61,111 nt of DNA from assembly GCF_936943645.1 (NCBI RefSeq), contig NZ_CAKZJO010000068.1:1-61111 (forward strand), given 5' to 3'. Shown here piece after piece: positions 34,414 to 42,424 of this stretch. This DNA comes from an uncultured Bradyrhizobium sp. Lineage in GTDB: Bacteria > Pseudomonadota > Alphaproteobacteria > Rhizobiales > Xanthobacteraceae. A program made the translations under genes and the position numbers. The stretch's first letter is position 1. Every line of letters starts with the position of its first letter. Below the pieces are notes generated by a model. That model saw nothing but the letters and a program-made list of their open reading frames with translations. It was not told the DNA's origin and did not search any database.

Positions 34414-36102
34414 ATGAAATTTCGTCTGTCGTTGTCCTCTGCGATCGTCGCGTTCGGCATCGTTCTCGCCATTGGCTTTGCCGCCGTCGTTTCGACCAGC
34501 CTGTACGCCTTGAAAGAGCTCAAGGTTGGCGGTCCGCTCTATTCCGACATCAAATTGGGCAACGACCTCATCGCGGACATCCTGCCGCCGCCGGAATATG
34601 TCATCGAGGCTTATCTGGAGGCGACCCTGGCGATGCGCGAGCCGGACCAGCTGGCGGCCCACGGCGAACGCCTGGTCCAGCTCCGCAAGGACTATGACGA
34701 GCGCAAGGCGTTCTGGGTCACTTCCAGCCTCTCGGCCGACCTGAAGACCGCGCTGGTGTCGAAGTCCGACGCCGAGGTGCAGAAGTTCTGGAAGGCGTCG
34801 GACCAGCTCCTGCCGGCCCTCAAGGCCAAGGACGCGGCCGCTTCCGAGCGCGCTTATGCGCAGCTCAAGGACGCCTACACCGCGCATCGCGCCGTGATCG
34901 ACAGCATCGTCGAGAACGCCAACAAGCAGAATGCCGCCATGGAGAAGCTGGCGGCGGACCGCGACAGCTCGATGCTCTATATCCTCCTCGGCGTCTCCGC
35001 TGCCGTTCTTGCCTTCGTTGCCGCCGGCTTGCTCGGCGTCGCGCTCGGCGTGGTGCGCCCGATCGTGCGCATGACGGGTACGATGCAGAAGCTCGCGACC
35101 GGCGATCTCGCCGCCGACATTCCGTTCGCCGACCGCAAGGACGAGGTCGGCTCGATGGCGGGCGCGCTCGTGGTGTTCAAGCAGGCGGCGGTCGAGAATG
35201 CCCGGCTGCGCGAGGAGCAATTGCGGCAGGAGCAGGAGGCGGCGCAGGCCAAGCGCTCCGCCCTGCACCAGATGGCCGAGACCGTCGAACGCGAGACCGG
35301 CCGCTCGGTCGACACCGCCGGTGCGGCGACGCAAGGCGTCGAGCGGGCGGCGTCCAGCCTGTCGGAGATCGCAAGATCGCTGTCCGCGCAGTCGCAGGCG
35401 GTCGCGGCAGCCTCCACCCAGGCCCTCGGCAGCTCGCAGACCGTCTCGGCCGCGGCCGAAGAGCTGAGCGCCTCGATCCGCGAGATCGCGAGCCAGGTCC
35501 TGCGGACCAGCACTGTGACAAAATCGGCGGTCGCCGGCCGCGAGCAGGCGCGCTCGACCATCCAGTCGCTGGCGGGATCAGTGAAGAAGATCGCCGAGGT
35601 CTCCGACCTCATCGGCGGCATCGCCGGCCAGACCAACCTGTTGGCGCTCAACGCCACGATCGAGGCGGCGCGCGCCGGCGAGGCCGGCCGCGGCTTCGCC
35701 GTGGTCGCGGCCGAAGTGAAATCCCTGTCGGACCAAACCGCCAAATCCACCGAGGAAATCACGCGGCTGATTACCGAGATCCAGGCCTCGACGCAGGCCG
35801 CGGTCGACGCCGTCGAGACGATGGGAGGGCACATCGTCGAGATCGACGGCGTGGCGACCTCGGTTGCCGCCGCGATGGAACAGCAGGACGCTGCGACGCG
35901 CGAGATCGCGCGGTCGATTTCCGAATCGGCGTCCGCGGCAAAGGAAGTCTCGGCCAAGATCGGCAATGTCAGCCGCGACGCCACGTCCGTGAACGATCGC
36001 GCGGCAGAGGTCAGGCAGGCGATCGCCGGCATGGCCGCCAATCTCGAACAGCTACGGTCGGTCGTGGTGAGGACCGTGCGCGATTCCACCGCGGCCGCTT
36101 GA
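34414..36102 (+). CDS. Transmembrane methyl-accepting chemotaxis protein
   Basis: The protein has 562 residues. An N-terminal membrane helix (SAIVAFGIVLAIGFAAVVSTSLYAL) is followed by a periplasmic four-helix-bundle-like sensor domain, a second helix (MLYILLGVSAAVLAFVAAGLLGVAL near residue 190), a HAMP domain (VVRPIVRMTGTMQKLATGD) and a full signalling domain whose tip is GQTNLLALNATIEAARAGEAG. The sensor domain is small, as in receptors for aromatic acids. It follows pcaG by 262 bp, so it may sense aromatic compounds handled by the neighbouring pathway; this is inference from position. Confidence 0.9.
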   Translation: MKFRLSLSSAIVAFGIVLAIGFAAVVSTSLYALKELKVGGPLYSDIKLGNDLIADILPPPEYVIEAYLEATLAMREPDQLAAHGERLVQLRKDYDERKAFWVTSSLSADLKTALVSKSDAEVQKFWKASDQLLPALKAKDAAASERAYAQLKDAYTAHRAVIDSIVENANKQNAAMEKLAADRDSSMLYILLGVSAAVLAFVAAGLLGVALGVVRPIVRMTGTMQKLATGDLAADIPFADRKDEVGSMAGALVVFKQAAVENARLREEQLRQEQEAAQAKRSALHQMAETVERETGRSVDTAGAATQGVERAASSLSEIARSLSAQSQAVAAASTQALGSSQTVSAAAEELSASIREIASQVLRTSTVTKSAVAGREQARSTIQSLAGSVKKIAEVSDLIGGIAGQTNLLALNATIEAARAGEAGRGFAVVAAEVKSLSDQTAKSTEEITRLITEIQASTQAAVDAVETMGGHIVEIDGVATSVAAAMEQQDAATREIARSISESASAAKEVSAKIGNVSRDATSVNDRAAEVRQAIAGMAANLEQLRSVVVRTVRDSTAAA

Positions 36103-36178
36103 AGCGGGGCACGAGGCCTGCTGCTGGTGCCCGGGACTGTGATCGTGCAGTATGGCGCGGGACAGGGGCACGGTGGCT

Positions 36179-37243
36179 ATGACACCTCCACAATTGCCTG
36201 ACATCGTTGAACCGGGCCGACTGACGGCTGCGCTACGCCGAAGCGGCGTGCTGGACGCCGGTGCGGTGCGCGAGGTGAAGGTGCTGCATCAGCACCCGGC
36301 CCTGGTGTCGCGCGTCATCCGTCTTGGGCTGCGCTATGTTGGGGAATCCGCCGGGGCCCCGCACTCCGTCATCCTCAAGATGCCGCATCCGGCCTACGCC
36401 AAGACGCTGGCGAATGCCGGCCGGCAGGAAGTGGCTTTCTACACGCGTCTTGCGCCGAACATGCCGTCGCAGATCGTACCGCGCTGCTACGATGGTCATT
36501 TCGACGAGGAGAGTCAGGCGTGGCATCTCCTGCTCGAGGACCTCACCGAGAGCCATGAGGTCGCAGCCGACTGGCCATTGCCGCCCTCGCGCGATCAGGC
36601 GATGGCAATCGTCACGGCGCTCGGCCGGTGGCATGCAGCCTGGTGGGACCACTCCGGACTCGGCGCGACTGTCGGTGCCTGGGCGAGTGCCGACGACAGC
36701 GCGAAGCTGATGGATACTTTCGCGGGGCATTATGATCGCTTCGCCGATCTGCTCGGTGACCGCCTCAGCGAGGAGCGGCGTATCCTGTACCGGCGACTGA
36801 TCGAGAAGGCGGAGCGGCTGTTGCAGCGCTACCATTCGCATCGCCACGTCACCATCGCGCACGGCGATGCCCATACCTGGAATTTCCTGCTACCACGCCC
36901 GGGCGTCACCGATACCGTCCGCATATTCGACTTCGACCAATGGCGCATCAACGTGCCGACGAATGACCTCGCCTACATGATGGCCACACAGTGGTATCCG
37001 GATCGCAGGCAGGCGCTCGAGCGGCCTTTGCTCAACCATTATCACCAGACGTTGATGCAGCACGGTGTCGCAGGCTACACCCGAGGCACGCTCGACCAGG
37101 ACTATCGCCGGTCAGTGCTTTGGCACATTACCAAACCGGTCTGGCAGTGGAGCGTCAACATTCCGCCGGTGATCTGGTGGAACAATCTGGAGCGGGTGTT
37201 TGCGGCCGTAGATGATCTGGGCTGCGAGGAATTGTTGGGGTAG
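36179..37243 (+). CDS. Phosphotransferase-fold protein (APH/EcKinase-like)
   Basis: The protein has 354 residues from the ATG at 36179; an upstream ATG at 36152 would add nine residues. Catalytic motifs of the aminoglycoside/choline kinase-like fold are visible: HGDAHTWNFLL (catalytic Asp) and IFDFDQW (metal-binding Asp), with the N-lobe Lys in VILKMPHP. The pattern PHSVILKMPHP plus RHVTIAHGDAHTWNFL fits ecdysteroid-kinase-like/DUF1679 relatives rather than drug-resistance enzymes. The substrate is unknown. It runs co-directional with the MCP, 76 bp after it. Confidence 0.8.
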   Translation: MTPPQLPDIVEPGRLTAALRRSGVLDAGAVREVKVLHQHPALVSRVIRLGLRYVGESAGAPHSVILKMPHPAYAKTLANAGRQEVAFYTRLAPNMPSQIVPRCYDGHFDEESQAWHLLLEDLTESHEVAADWPLPPSRDQAMAIVTALGRWHAAWWDHSGLGATVGAWASADDSAKLMDTFAGHYDRFADLLGDRLSEERRILYRRLIEKAERLLQRYHSHRHVTIAHGDAHTWNFLLPRPGVTDTVRIFDFDQWRINVPTNDLAYMMATQWYPDRRQALERPLLNHYHQTLMQHGVAGYTRGTLDQDYRRSVLWHITKPVWQWSVNIPPVIWWNNLERVFAAVDDLGCEELLG

Positions 37244-37299
37244 GTCGCGCCGTTCGCTCGGTGCGGTGTGAGGCGCGGTGCCGGGTCAACCTTCTCGGT

Positions 37300-37420
37300 G
37301 TCGTCCCCGCGAAGGCGGGGACCCATAACCACAAGGAGAGGTCGTCGCGCGAGCTGCCAACTCCGAGTCTTCGCCAAACCACTTCCTGTGGTTATGGGTC
37401 CCTGCGTTCGCAGGGACGAC
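37300..37420. repeat. Palindromic repeat (GTCGTCCC family), copy 1
   Basis: Outer arms GTCGTCCC(C)GCGAA / TTCGCAGGGACGAC and inner ACCCATAACCACA / TGTGGTTATGGGT. Relatives are at 43738-43870 and 52986-53125. It separates the convergent phosphotransferase-like and efflux genes. Confidence 0.8.
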
Positions 37421-37445
37421 AGCGGAGAGTGTGGATCGAGCGTGC

Positions 37446-39002
37446 CTACTCCATCACCGCATGTTCCGGCCCGGCCGCCTGCTTGCGCAGCGTGGCCTTG
37501 GTCGAGCCGATCAGCAGGGCGAGCGGGATGGTGCAGAGGATGAAGATCATCACCAGCTGGTAGTCGTGTGCGAAGGCGATGATCTGCGCCTGCACGCTGA
37601 CCATCCTGTCGGCCATGGCGCGGCCGGCGTCGGTGGACAGGTTGATCAGGCCGCGGACGTCGGGCATCTGCAGCGCATGATTGAACGGGTTGATGTGCTC
37701 GGACAGGATCGCGTAGGTCCGCCGCGTCCCCTGCGTCAGCTGCGCGATGACGACGGAAATGCCGACCGAGCTCGCGACGTTGCGCATCAGGGTCAGCATC
37801 GCGGTGCCGTCTGTGCGCAGATCGTTCGACAGCGTCAGGAACGCCACGGTCGAGAGCGGCACGAAGACGAGGCCGAAGCCAAACCCCTGGATGACGCTGA
37901 CGGTGACGATCTCCGGCACCTGGGTCAGGTCGGTCCAGCCGGTCATCTGGAACAGCGAGCCCGCGGTCAGCGTCAGGCCGGAGATGATCAGCGTACGCGC
38001 CTCGAAATAGCGCATCATGCGGCCGACCAGCATCATGGCGAAGAAGGTTCCGAAGCCGCGGCTCGCCAGCAACAGGCCGGCGGTGATGATGGGATACCCG
38101 ATCACGTTCTGCATGTAGGGCGAGGCCAGCGCCATGGTCGAGAACAGCACGAGCCCCATCACGACCATGAACATGCAGCCGGTGACGAAGTTGCGATCCC
38201 GGAACAGCGCGAAGCGGATGAACGGCGTCGAGGTCGTGAAGGAGTGCGCGAGGAAGAAGTAGAAGGCAACGGCCGAGACGATGAACTCAGCGAGGATCTC
38301 GTTGGATTCCAGCCAGCCCAATTGCTCGCCGCGGTCGAGCGCGAGCTGCAGCGCGCCGATCGCAACCGCGAGCGCCGCGAAGCCGAAAAAGTCGAACTTG
38401 AGGCTGAGATCCTTCCGGGTCTCGTCCATGAACACGATCAGCCCGAGCACGGTGATGGCGCCGAACGGCAGGTTGACGAAGAACACCCAGTGCCAGGAAT
38501 AGGTCTCGGTCAGCCAGGCGCCGAGCGAGGGGCCCATGATCGGCCCCATCATCACGCCCATGCCCCAGATCGACATCGCCTTGGCGCGTTCCTGGAGCGT
38601 GTAATAGTCGAGCATGACCGATTGCGACAGCGGCACCAGGGCGGCGCCGAACACACCTTGAAGCAGGCGGAACAGCACCATCTGGTTGATGTCCTGCGCG
38701 AGACCGCACAGCACCGAGGCCATGGTGAAGCCGGCCGAGCAGATGATGAAGATGCGCTTGCGGCCGAAGCGGTTGGCGATCCAGCCCACCGGCGCCGTCA
38801 TGATCGCGGCGGCGACGATGTAGGAGGTCAGCACCCAGTTGATCTGGTCCTGCGAGGCCGACAGCGTGCCCTGCATATAGGGCAGGGCGACGTTGGCGAT
38901 GGTGGTGTCCAGCGCCTGCATGATCGTCGCCGTCATGGCGCAGATCGTCACCATGTTCCGGCGCAGGCCGGGGACCATCAAATGCGCATTGGGACCGGAC
39001 AT
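37446..39002 (-). CDS. emrB: DHA2-family (EmrB-type) multidrug efflux transporter
   Basis: The protein has 518 residues with about fourteen membrane helices. DHA2 signatures are visible: LDTTIANVALPYMQGTLSAS (motif D1), RFGRKRIFII (motif A), LLQGVFGAALVPLSQSVMLDYY (motif C region). It should exchange protons for hydrophobic drugs across the inner membrane and pair with the HlyD-type adaptor 10 bp upstream. It is the last gene of a three-gene minus-strand operon controlled by MarR. Confidence 0.93.
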   Translation of the reverse strand: MSGPNAHLMVPGLRRNMVTICAMTATIMQALDTTIANVALPYMQGTLSASQDQINWVLTSYIVAAAIMTAPVGWIANRFGRKRIFIICSAGFTMASVLCGLAQDINQMVLFRLLQGVFGAALVPLSQSVMLDYYTLQERAKAMSIWGMGVMMGPIMGPSLGAWLTETYSWHWVFFVNLPFGAITVLGLIVFMDETRKDLSLKFDFFGFAALAVAIGALQLALDRGEQLGWLESNEILAEFIVSAVAFYFFLAHSFTTSTPFIRFALFRDRNFVTGCMFMVVMGLVLFSTMALASPYMQNVIGYPIITAGLLLASRGFGTFFAMMLVGRMMRYFEARTLIISGLTLTAGSLFQMTGWTDLTQVPEIVTVSVIQGFGFGLVFVPLSTVAFLTLSNDLRTDGTAMLTLMRNVASSVGISVVIAQLTQGTRRTYAILSEHINPFNHALQMPDVRGLINLSTDAGRAMADRMVSVQAQIIAFAHDYQLVMIFILCTIPLALLIGSTKATLRKQAAGPEHAVME

Positions 39003-39012
39003 CGTTCAGTCC

Positions 39013-40179
39013 TTATTCGTCTTTGTCCTGGCTCGCGGTCGCCGACAGCCCGAACAGGCCGGCGAGCGAACGCTGATGGCCGGTGTCGATGGTGGCATAG
39101 ACGCTCATGCCGGCCTTCAGCTTCCGCACGTATTTGTCGGTCTCGTCGAAATAGATGCGGATCGGCACGCGCTGCACTACCTTGACGAAATTGCCGGTGG
39201 CGTTCTGCGGCGGCAGGATGGCGAATTGCGCACCGGTGCCGGGCGAGAGCGAGCCGATCTTGCCCTTGAAGACGTGGTTCGGGAACGCGTCGACCTCGAG
39301 CGTGACGGGCTGACCCTCGGTGACGTGGGTGAGGTCGCTCTCCTTCGGATTGGCGTCGACCCAGGGATGGGCGACGTCGATGATGGAGAACACCGGCGTG
39401 CCCGCGGTGACGAAGCGGCCGAGCTGGATCTGCTCGACCTGCGTCGCCACGCCATCCATCGCCGCGCGCAACACGGTGTGGTCGAGGTTGCGCTGGGCAT
39501 CGTCCAGCTTGGCTTTTGCCTGTGCGTAGGGCGGGAATTGCTCCAGCGGCAATTCGGTATTGCCGAGCAACTGAGTCTTGGCGTTGGAGAGCTGCTGCTT
39601 GATGTATTGCGCCTGCGCGCCGGCGGTGACCAGCGCATTCGAGGCGTTGTCGAGATCGAGCTGCGAGCCGAAATTGTTCTTCACCAGCGCCTGCTTGCGC
39701 TCGACGTCGCGCTTCTTCAGATCGATGCCTTGCTGAGCCAGATCGAGCATGTCGCCGTAGATCTTGATGTTGGCGACGAGGTTGTCATAGGTCGTGCGCG
39801 CCTGCGCGAGCTGCGCCTTGGTCTCTTCCACCGCGAGGCGGAACGGAACGGGGTCGATCTCGAACAGCTCGTCGCCCCGTTTGACCGACTGGCCTTCCTT
39901 CACGACCACCTTCAGGATCTTGCCGGAGATGTCGGGCGTCACCAGCACCTTCTGCGCGCCGACATAGGCGTCGTCGGTGCCGACATAGCGCCCGCCATGC
40001 AAATAGAATGTGAGGCCGGCGATCGCGGCGGCAACAGGCAGCACGACCAGCAGCAGGAAGCGGCGATAGCGGCGCAAGCCCGCAATGAAGCGGCGGCGCG
40101 GATCGGTGCCGGCCTTCTTGGTCGGCTTGCCGCTGTCGGCTTTCTGCTCGGGCTGGAATTTGAGGACTTGATCAGCCAT
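39013..40179 (-). CDS. emrA: HlyD/EmrA-type periplasmic adaptor subunit
   Basis: The protein has 388 residues. The ATG at 40179 (MADQVLKFQPEQ) has AAGGAGC upstream and overlaps the marR stop codon. One membrane helix (FLLLVVLPVAAAIAGLTFYL) is followed by lipoyl-like (VTPDISGKILKVVVKEGQSVKRGDELFEIDP) and alpha-helical hairpin domains and the C-terminal beta-barrel (PVTLEVDAFPNHVFKGKIG). It links the EmrB pump to an outer-membrane channel not encoded here. Confidence 0.92.
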   Translation of the reverse strand: MADQVLKFQPEQKADSGKPTKKAGTDPRRRFIAGLRRYRRFLLLVVLPVAAAIAGLTFYLHGGRYVGTDDAYVGAQKVLVTPDISGKILKVVVKEGQSVKRGDELFEIDPVPFRLAVEETKAQLAQARTTYDNLVANIKIYGDMLDLAQQGIDLKKRDVERKQALVKNNFGSQLDLDNASNALVTAGAQAQYIKQQLSNAKTQLLGNTELPLEQFPPYAQAKAKLDDAQRNLDHTVLRAAMDGVATQVEQIQLGRFVTAGTPVFSIIDVAHPWVDANPKESDLTHVTEGQPVTLEVDAFPNHVFKGKIGSLSPGTGAQFAILPPQNATGNFVKVVQRVPIRIYFDETDKYVRKLKAGMSVYATIDTGHQRSLAGLFGLSATASQDKDE

Positions 40180-40654
40180 AGCGCTGCTCCTTGCGCGCTT
40201 GTTCCGCACCGGATGTCTGGATCGCGGTGCGGACGTTTTCCTTGATGGTTTCGAGCTGGGTCAGGAGGCGATGGGCGTCCGCCGGCGTGATGCCGTCCAG
40301 CGCGTTGGCGGTGAGCTCGGACTTCAGCCCGCTCATCCGGCCCAGCAATTGCCGCCCGGCCTTCTTCAGATACAGCCGCTTGACGCGGCGGTCTGAAGGA
40401 TCATTGCGGCGCTCGATCCAGTCGCTGTCGCAGAGCTTGTCGATCAGGCGCGTCAGCGTGATCGGCTGCATCTCGAGCAGCTCGGCGAGTTCCGACTGCT
40501 TCATGCCCTCGCTGCGCTCGACCTTGGCCAGCACCGCCCATTGGGCACGGGTGATGCCGAACCGCGACGCCTCCTTGTCGGCATAGACGCGCAAAAGGCG
40601 GTAGAGCTCGCCCAGCGTAAACAGGAAGTTCTGGTCGACGGACCCGCGGGTCAT
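40172..40654 (-). CDS. MarR-family repressor
   Basis: The protein has 160 residues and starts MTRGSVDQNFLFTLGELYRLL. The winged helix-turn-helix is clear (GITRAQWAVLAKVERSEGMKQSELAELLEMQPITLTRLIDKLCDSDWIERR, with the wing NDPSDRRVKRLYLK). MarR proteins release DNA when they bind phenolic ligands. It is the first gene of the emrAB operon and overlaps emrA by 8 bp. Its promoter region carries several AAGCTT-centred inverted repeats that are likely operators. Confidence 0.9.
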   Translation of the reverse strand: MTRGSVDQNFLFTLGELYRLLRVYADKEASRFGITRAQWAVLAKVERSEGMKQSELAELLEMQPITLTRLIDKLCDSDWIERRNDPSDRRVKRLYLKKAGRQLLGRMSGLKSELTANALDGITPADAHRLLTQLETIKENVRTAIQTSGAEQARKEQRYG

Positions 40655-40698
40655 AAGCTTGGTCTCCAATAAGCTTTGAATATAATAAGCAAGCTTAT
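40652..40698. promoter_or_regulatory. Cluster of AAGCTT-type MarR operator candidates
   Basis: The perfect dyad ATAAGC-AA-GCTTAT lies at 40685-40698, and two further AAGCTT copies lie at 40656-40661 and 40671-40676, one next to the start codon. Repeats at about 15-30 bp spacing suit two MarR dimers. The region is the divergent gap between marR-emrAB and zur. Confidence 0.6.
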
Positions 40699-40810
40699 GA
40701 TTATTCCATCGCCGATTAGCAGGAGGCTGTCCCGCAGCGCGAGCATGGCTGGCAGCCGTTTGCAGGGTCGTGCTTTGGGTTCCCGGGCCCAAATGCTAGA
40801 ACATCGCCGC

Positions 40811-41305
40811 ATGACCCTCGCAAAGCCGGCTTTTCCCGCGCCCGATCACGATCATGGCCGCTGCACCGCGGATGCGCTGGCGCATGCCGAGGAGGTCTGC
40901 GAGCAGCGCTCCCAGAAATTCACGCCGATTCGCCGCCAGGTTTTAGGTGCGCTGCTCTCCAGCCACCGCCCGCTCGGCGCCTATGAGGTGATCGACGAGC
41001 TCGCCAAATCCATGTCCCGGCCGGCGCCGATCACGGTCTATCGCGCGCTCGATTTCCTGATGGCCAACGGCCTCGTGCACCGCATTGAAAGCCGCAACGC
41101 CTATCTCGCCTGTGCCGCCCACGACCACGATGCGACGTCGGCGGTGGCGTTCCTGATCTGCGAGCGCTGCGGCCTGGTCGGCGAGATTCCGTCGGCATCC
41201 TTTGCCGGAGATCTCAACGCGGCAGCGCGCAGCTCGGGCTTTGCTCCCAAATTGTCCGTGGTGGAGATCACGGGCGTCTGCACCCATTGTCAGAAAGCTG
41301 CATAA
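40811..41305 (+). CDS. zur: Zinc uptake regulator Zur (Fur family)
   Basis: The protein has 164 residues. The ATG at 40811 (MTLAKPAFPAPDHDH) is the best start; the frame is open further upstream without a ribosome-binding site. The DNA-binding helix is QVLGALLSSHRPLGAYEVIDELAK, the regulatory zinc site region is RIESRNAYLACAAHDHD, and the structural-zinc cysteine pairs are CERC and CTHC. His/Cys-rich N-terminus is as in alphaproteobacterial Zur rather than Fur or Irr. It is divergent from marR and followed 36 bp later by an EamA transporter. Confidence 0.88.
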   Translation: MTLAKPAFPAPDHDHGRCTADALAHAEEVCEQRSQKFTPIRRQVLGALLSSHRPLGAYEVIDELAKSMSRPAPITVYRALDFLMANGLVHRIESRNAYLACAAHDHDATSAVAFLICERCGLVGEIPSASFAGDLNAAARSSGFAPKLSVVEITGVCTHCQKAA

Positions 41306-41341
41306 AGCAACAACGGCGCAAAGCCGGTTTTTCGGGAAGAT

Positions 41342-42325
41342 ATGTCCTCGCCACAAGCCAACCCTTCCGCCGCACGTCCCCTCAGTGCCGGCGCCATCGC
41401 CCTGATGCTCATGCTGTGCCTGACCTGGGGGTTCAACCAGATCGCGGTGAAGCTGGTGATGCCTGATATCCCGCCGATGCTTCAGGCCACGATCCGCTCG
41501 GCGGGCGCGCTGCCGGTGCTGTTCATCATCGGCACGCTTCGCGGCGTCAAATTCTTCGAGAACGACGGCACGTGGAAGCCGGGCCTGATCGCCGGGCTGA
41601 TGTTCGGCATCGAGTTCGTGCTGATTTTCCAGGGCCTGCGCCTCACCTCGGCCTCGCGCGCGGTGGTGTTTCTCTACACCGCGCCGTTCTTCGTCGCGCT
41701 CGGCTCCTACCAGGTGCTGGGCGAGCGGCTCGGCGCCTCGCAATGGCTGGGCCTTGCCATCAGCTTTGCCGGCGTCGCGCTCGCGATCGGCGTGCCGCAG
41801 CCCAATGTCGACGCGCACGTTCTGCTGGGCGACCTCATGATCGTCGGCGGCGCCGCGCTGTGGGCGGCGACGACGCTGGTCGCCAAGGGCACGCGGCTGC
41901 GCTTCGCCGCGCCGGAAAAGGCGCTGGGCTATCAGGTCGCGACCTCGATCCCGATCCTGGGGCTAGCGGCCTTTTTGTTCGGCGAGACCATCACGCATAC
42001 GCCGGCACCGGCCTCGCTCGGCCTGATGGCCTTCCAGGCGATCTGGGTGGTTGGAACCACGTTCACGCTTTGGTTCGCTCTGGTGAAGACCTATTCGGCC
42101 AGCAAATTGTCGGCTTTTACCTTCATCACCCCTTTGTTTGGCGTGGTGGGTAGCTATTTCATCATGCACGACACCCTAAGCTTGGCATTCGGGGCGGCTG
42201 CCCTCCTTGTAATTGCTGGGCTTTTCCTGGTTAACCGTCCGAGTGCGGCCGTTCAGGAGCTCCCTCTCCCGTTGCCGCAAGCTCGTAAGGGAGCTCCTGA
42301 ACCGGAGGCCGCACTCGATTCATAA
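41342..42325 (+). CDS. EamA/DMT-family transporter with palindrome-encoded C-terminus
   Basis: The protein has 327 residues with ten helices in two EamA repeats (each with the pattern from LTWGFNQIAVKL / MIVGGAALWAATTLVAKG and a PFF/PLFGVVGSY late motif). It is a drug/metabolite-type exporter of unknown substrate. The last 30 residues (SAAVQELPLPLPQARKGAPEPEAALDS) are encoded by a long inverted repeat and do not look like part of the fold; an ancestor probably ended near residue 300. It follows zur by 36 bp, so zinc control is possible but unproven. Confidence 0.85.
   Translation: MSSPQANPSAARPLSAGAIALMLMLCLTWGFNQIAVKLVMPDIPPMLQATIRSAGALPVLFIIGTLRGVKFFENDGTWKPGLIAGLMFGIEFVLIFQGLRLTSASRAVVFLYTAPFFVALGSYQVLGERLGASQWLGLAISFAGVALAIGVPQPNVDAHVLLGDLMIVGGAALWAATTLVAKGTRLRFAAPEKALGYQVATSIPILGLAAFLFGETITHTPAPASLGLMAFQAIWVVGTTFTLWFALVKTYSASKLSAFTFITPLFGVVGSYFIMHDTLSLAFGAAALLVIAGLFLVNRPSAAVQELPLPLPQARKGAPEPEAALDS
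42241..42316. repeat. Long imperfect palindrome inside the EamA 3' end
   Basis: A 25-bp left arm (42241-42265, GAGTGCGGCC then GTTCAGGAGCTCCCT) matches a right arm (42288-42302 and 42307-42316) with a 4-base interruption (CGGA) and a 22-base loop. It forms coding sequence for the last 30 codons and should fold into a strong RNA hairpin at the stop codon. Confidence 0.85.
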
Positions 42326-42334
42326 GTTCTTGGT

Positions 42335-42356
42335 ATCCCTTCGAATTCGAAGGGAT
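42335..42356. promoter_or_regulatory. Perfect 22-bp palindrome between EamA and ispG
   Basis: The half-site ATCCCTTCGAA is followed directly by its exact complement, with no spacer. It lies 9 bp after the EamA stop codon and 69 bp before ispG. It may be an operator, a hairpin terminator, or the footprint of an element. Confidence 0.6.
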
Positions 42357-42424
42357 GCCGCCAAACGGCCGCGGCGCCAGCTGATGCATTGCTGAACGTC
42401 ACCAAAACCTGATATTTGGACCCC

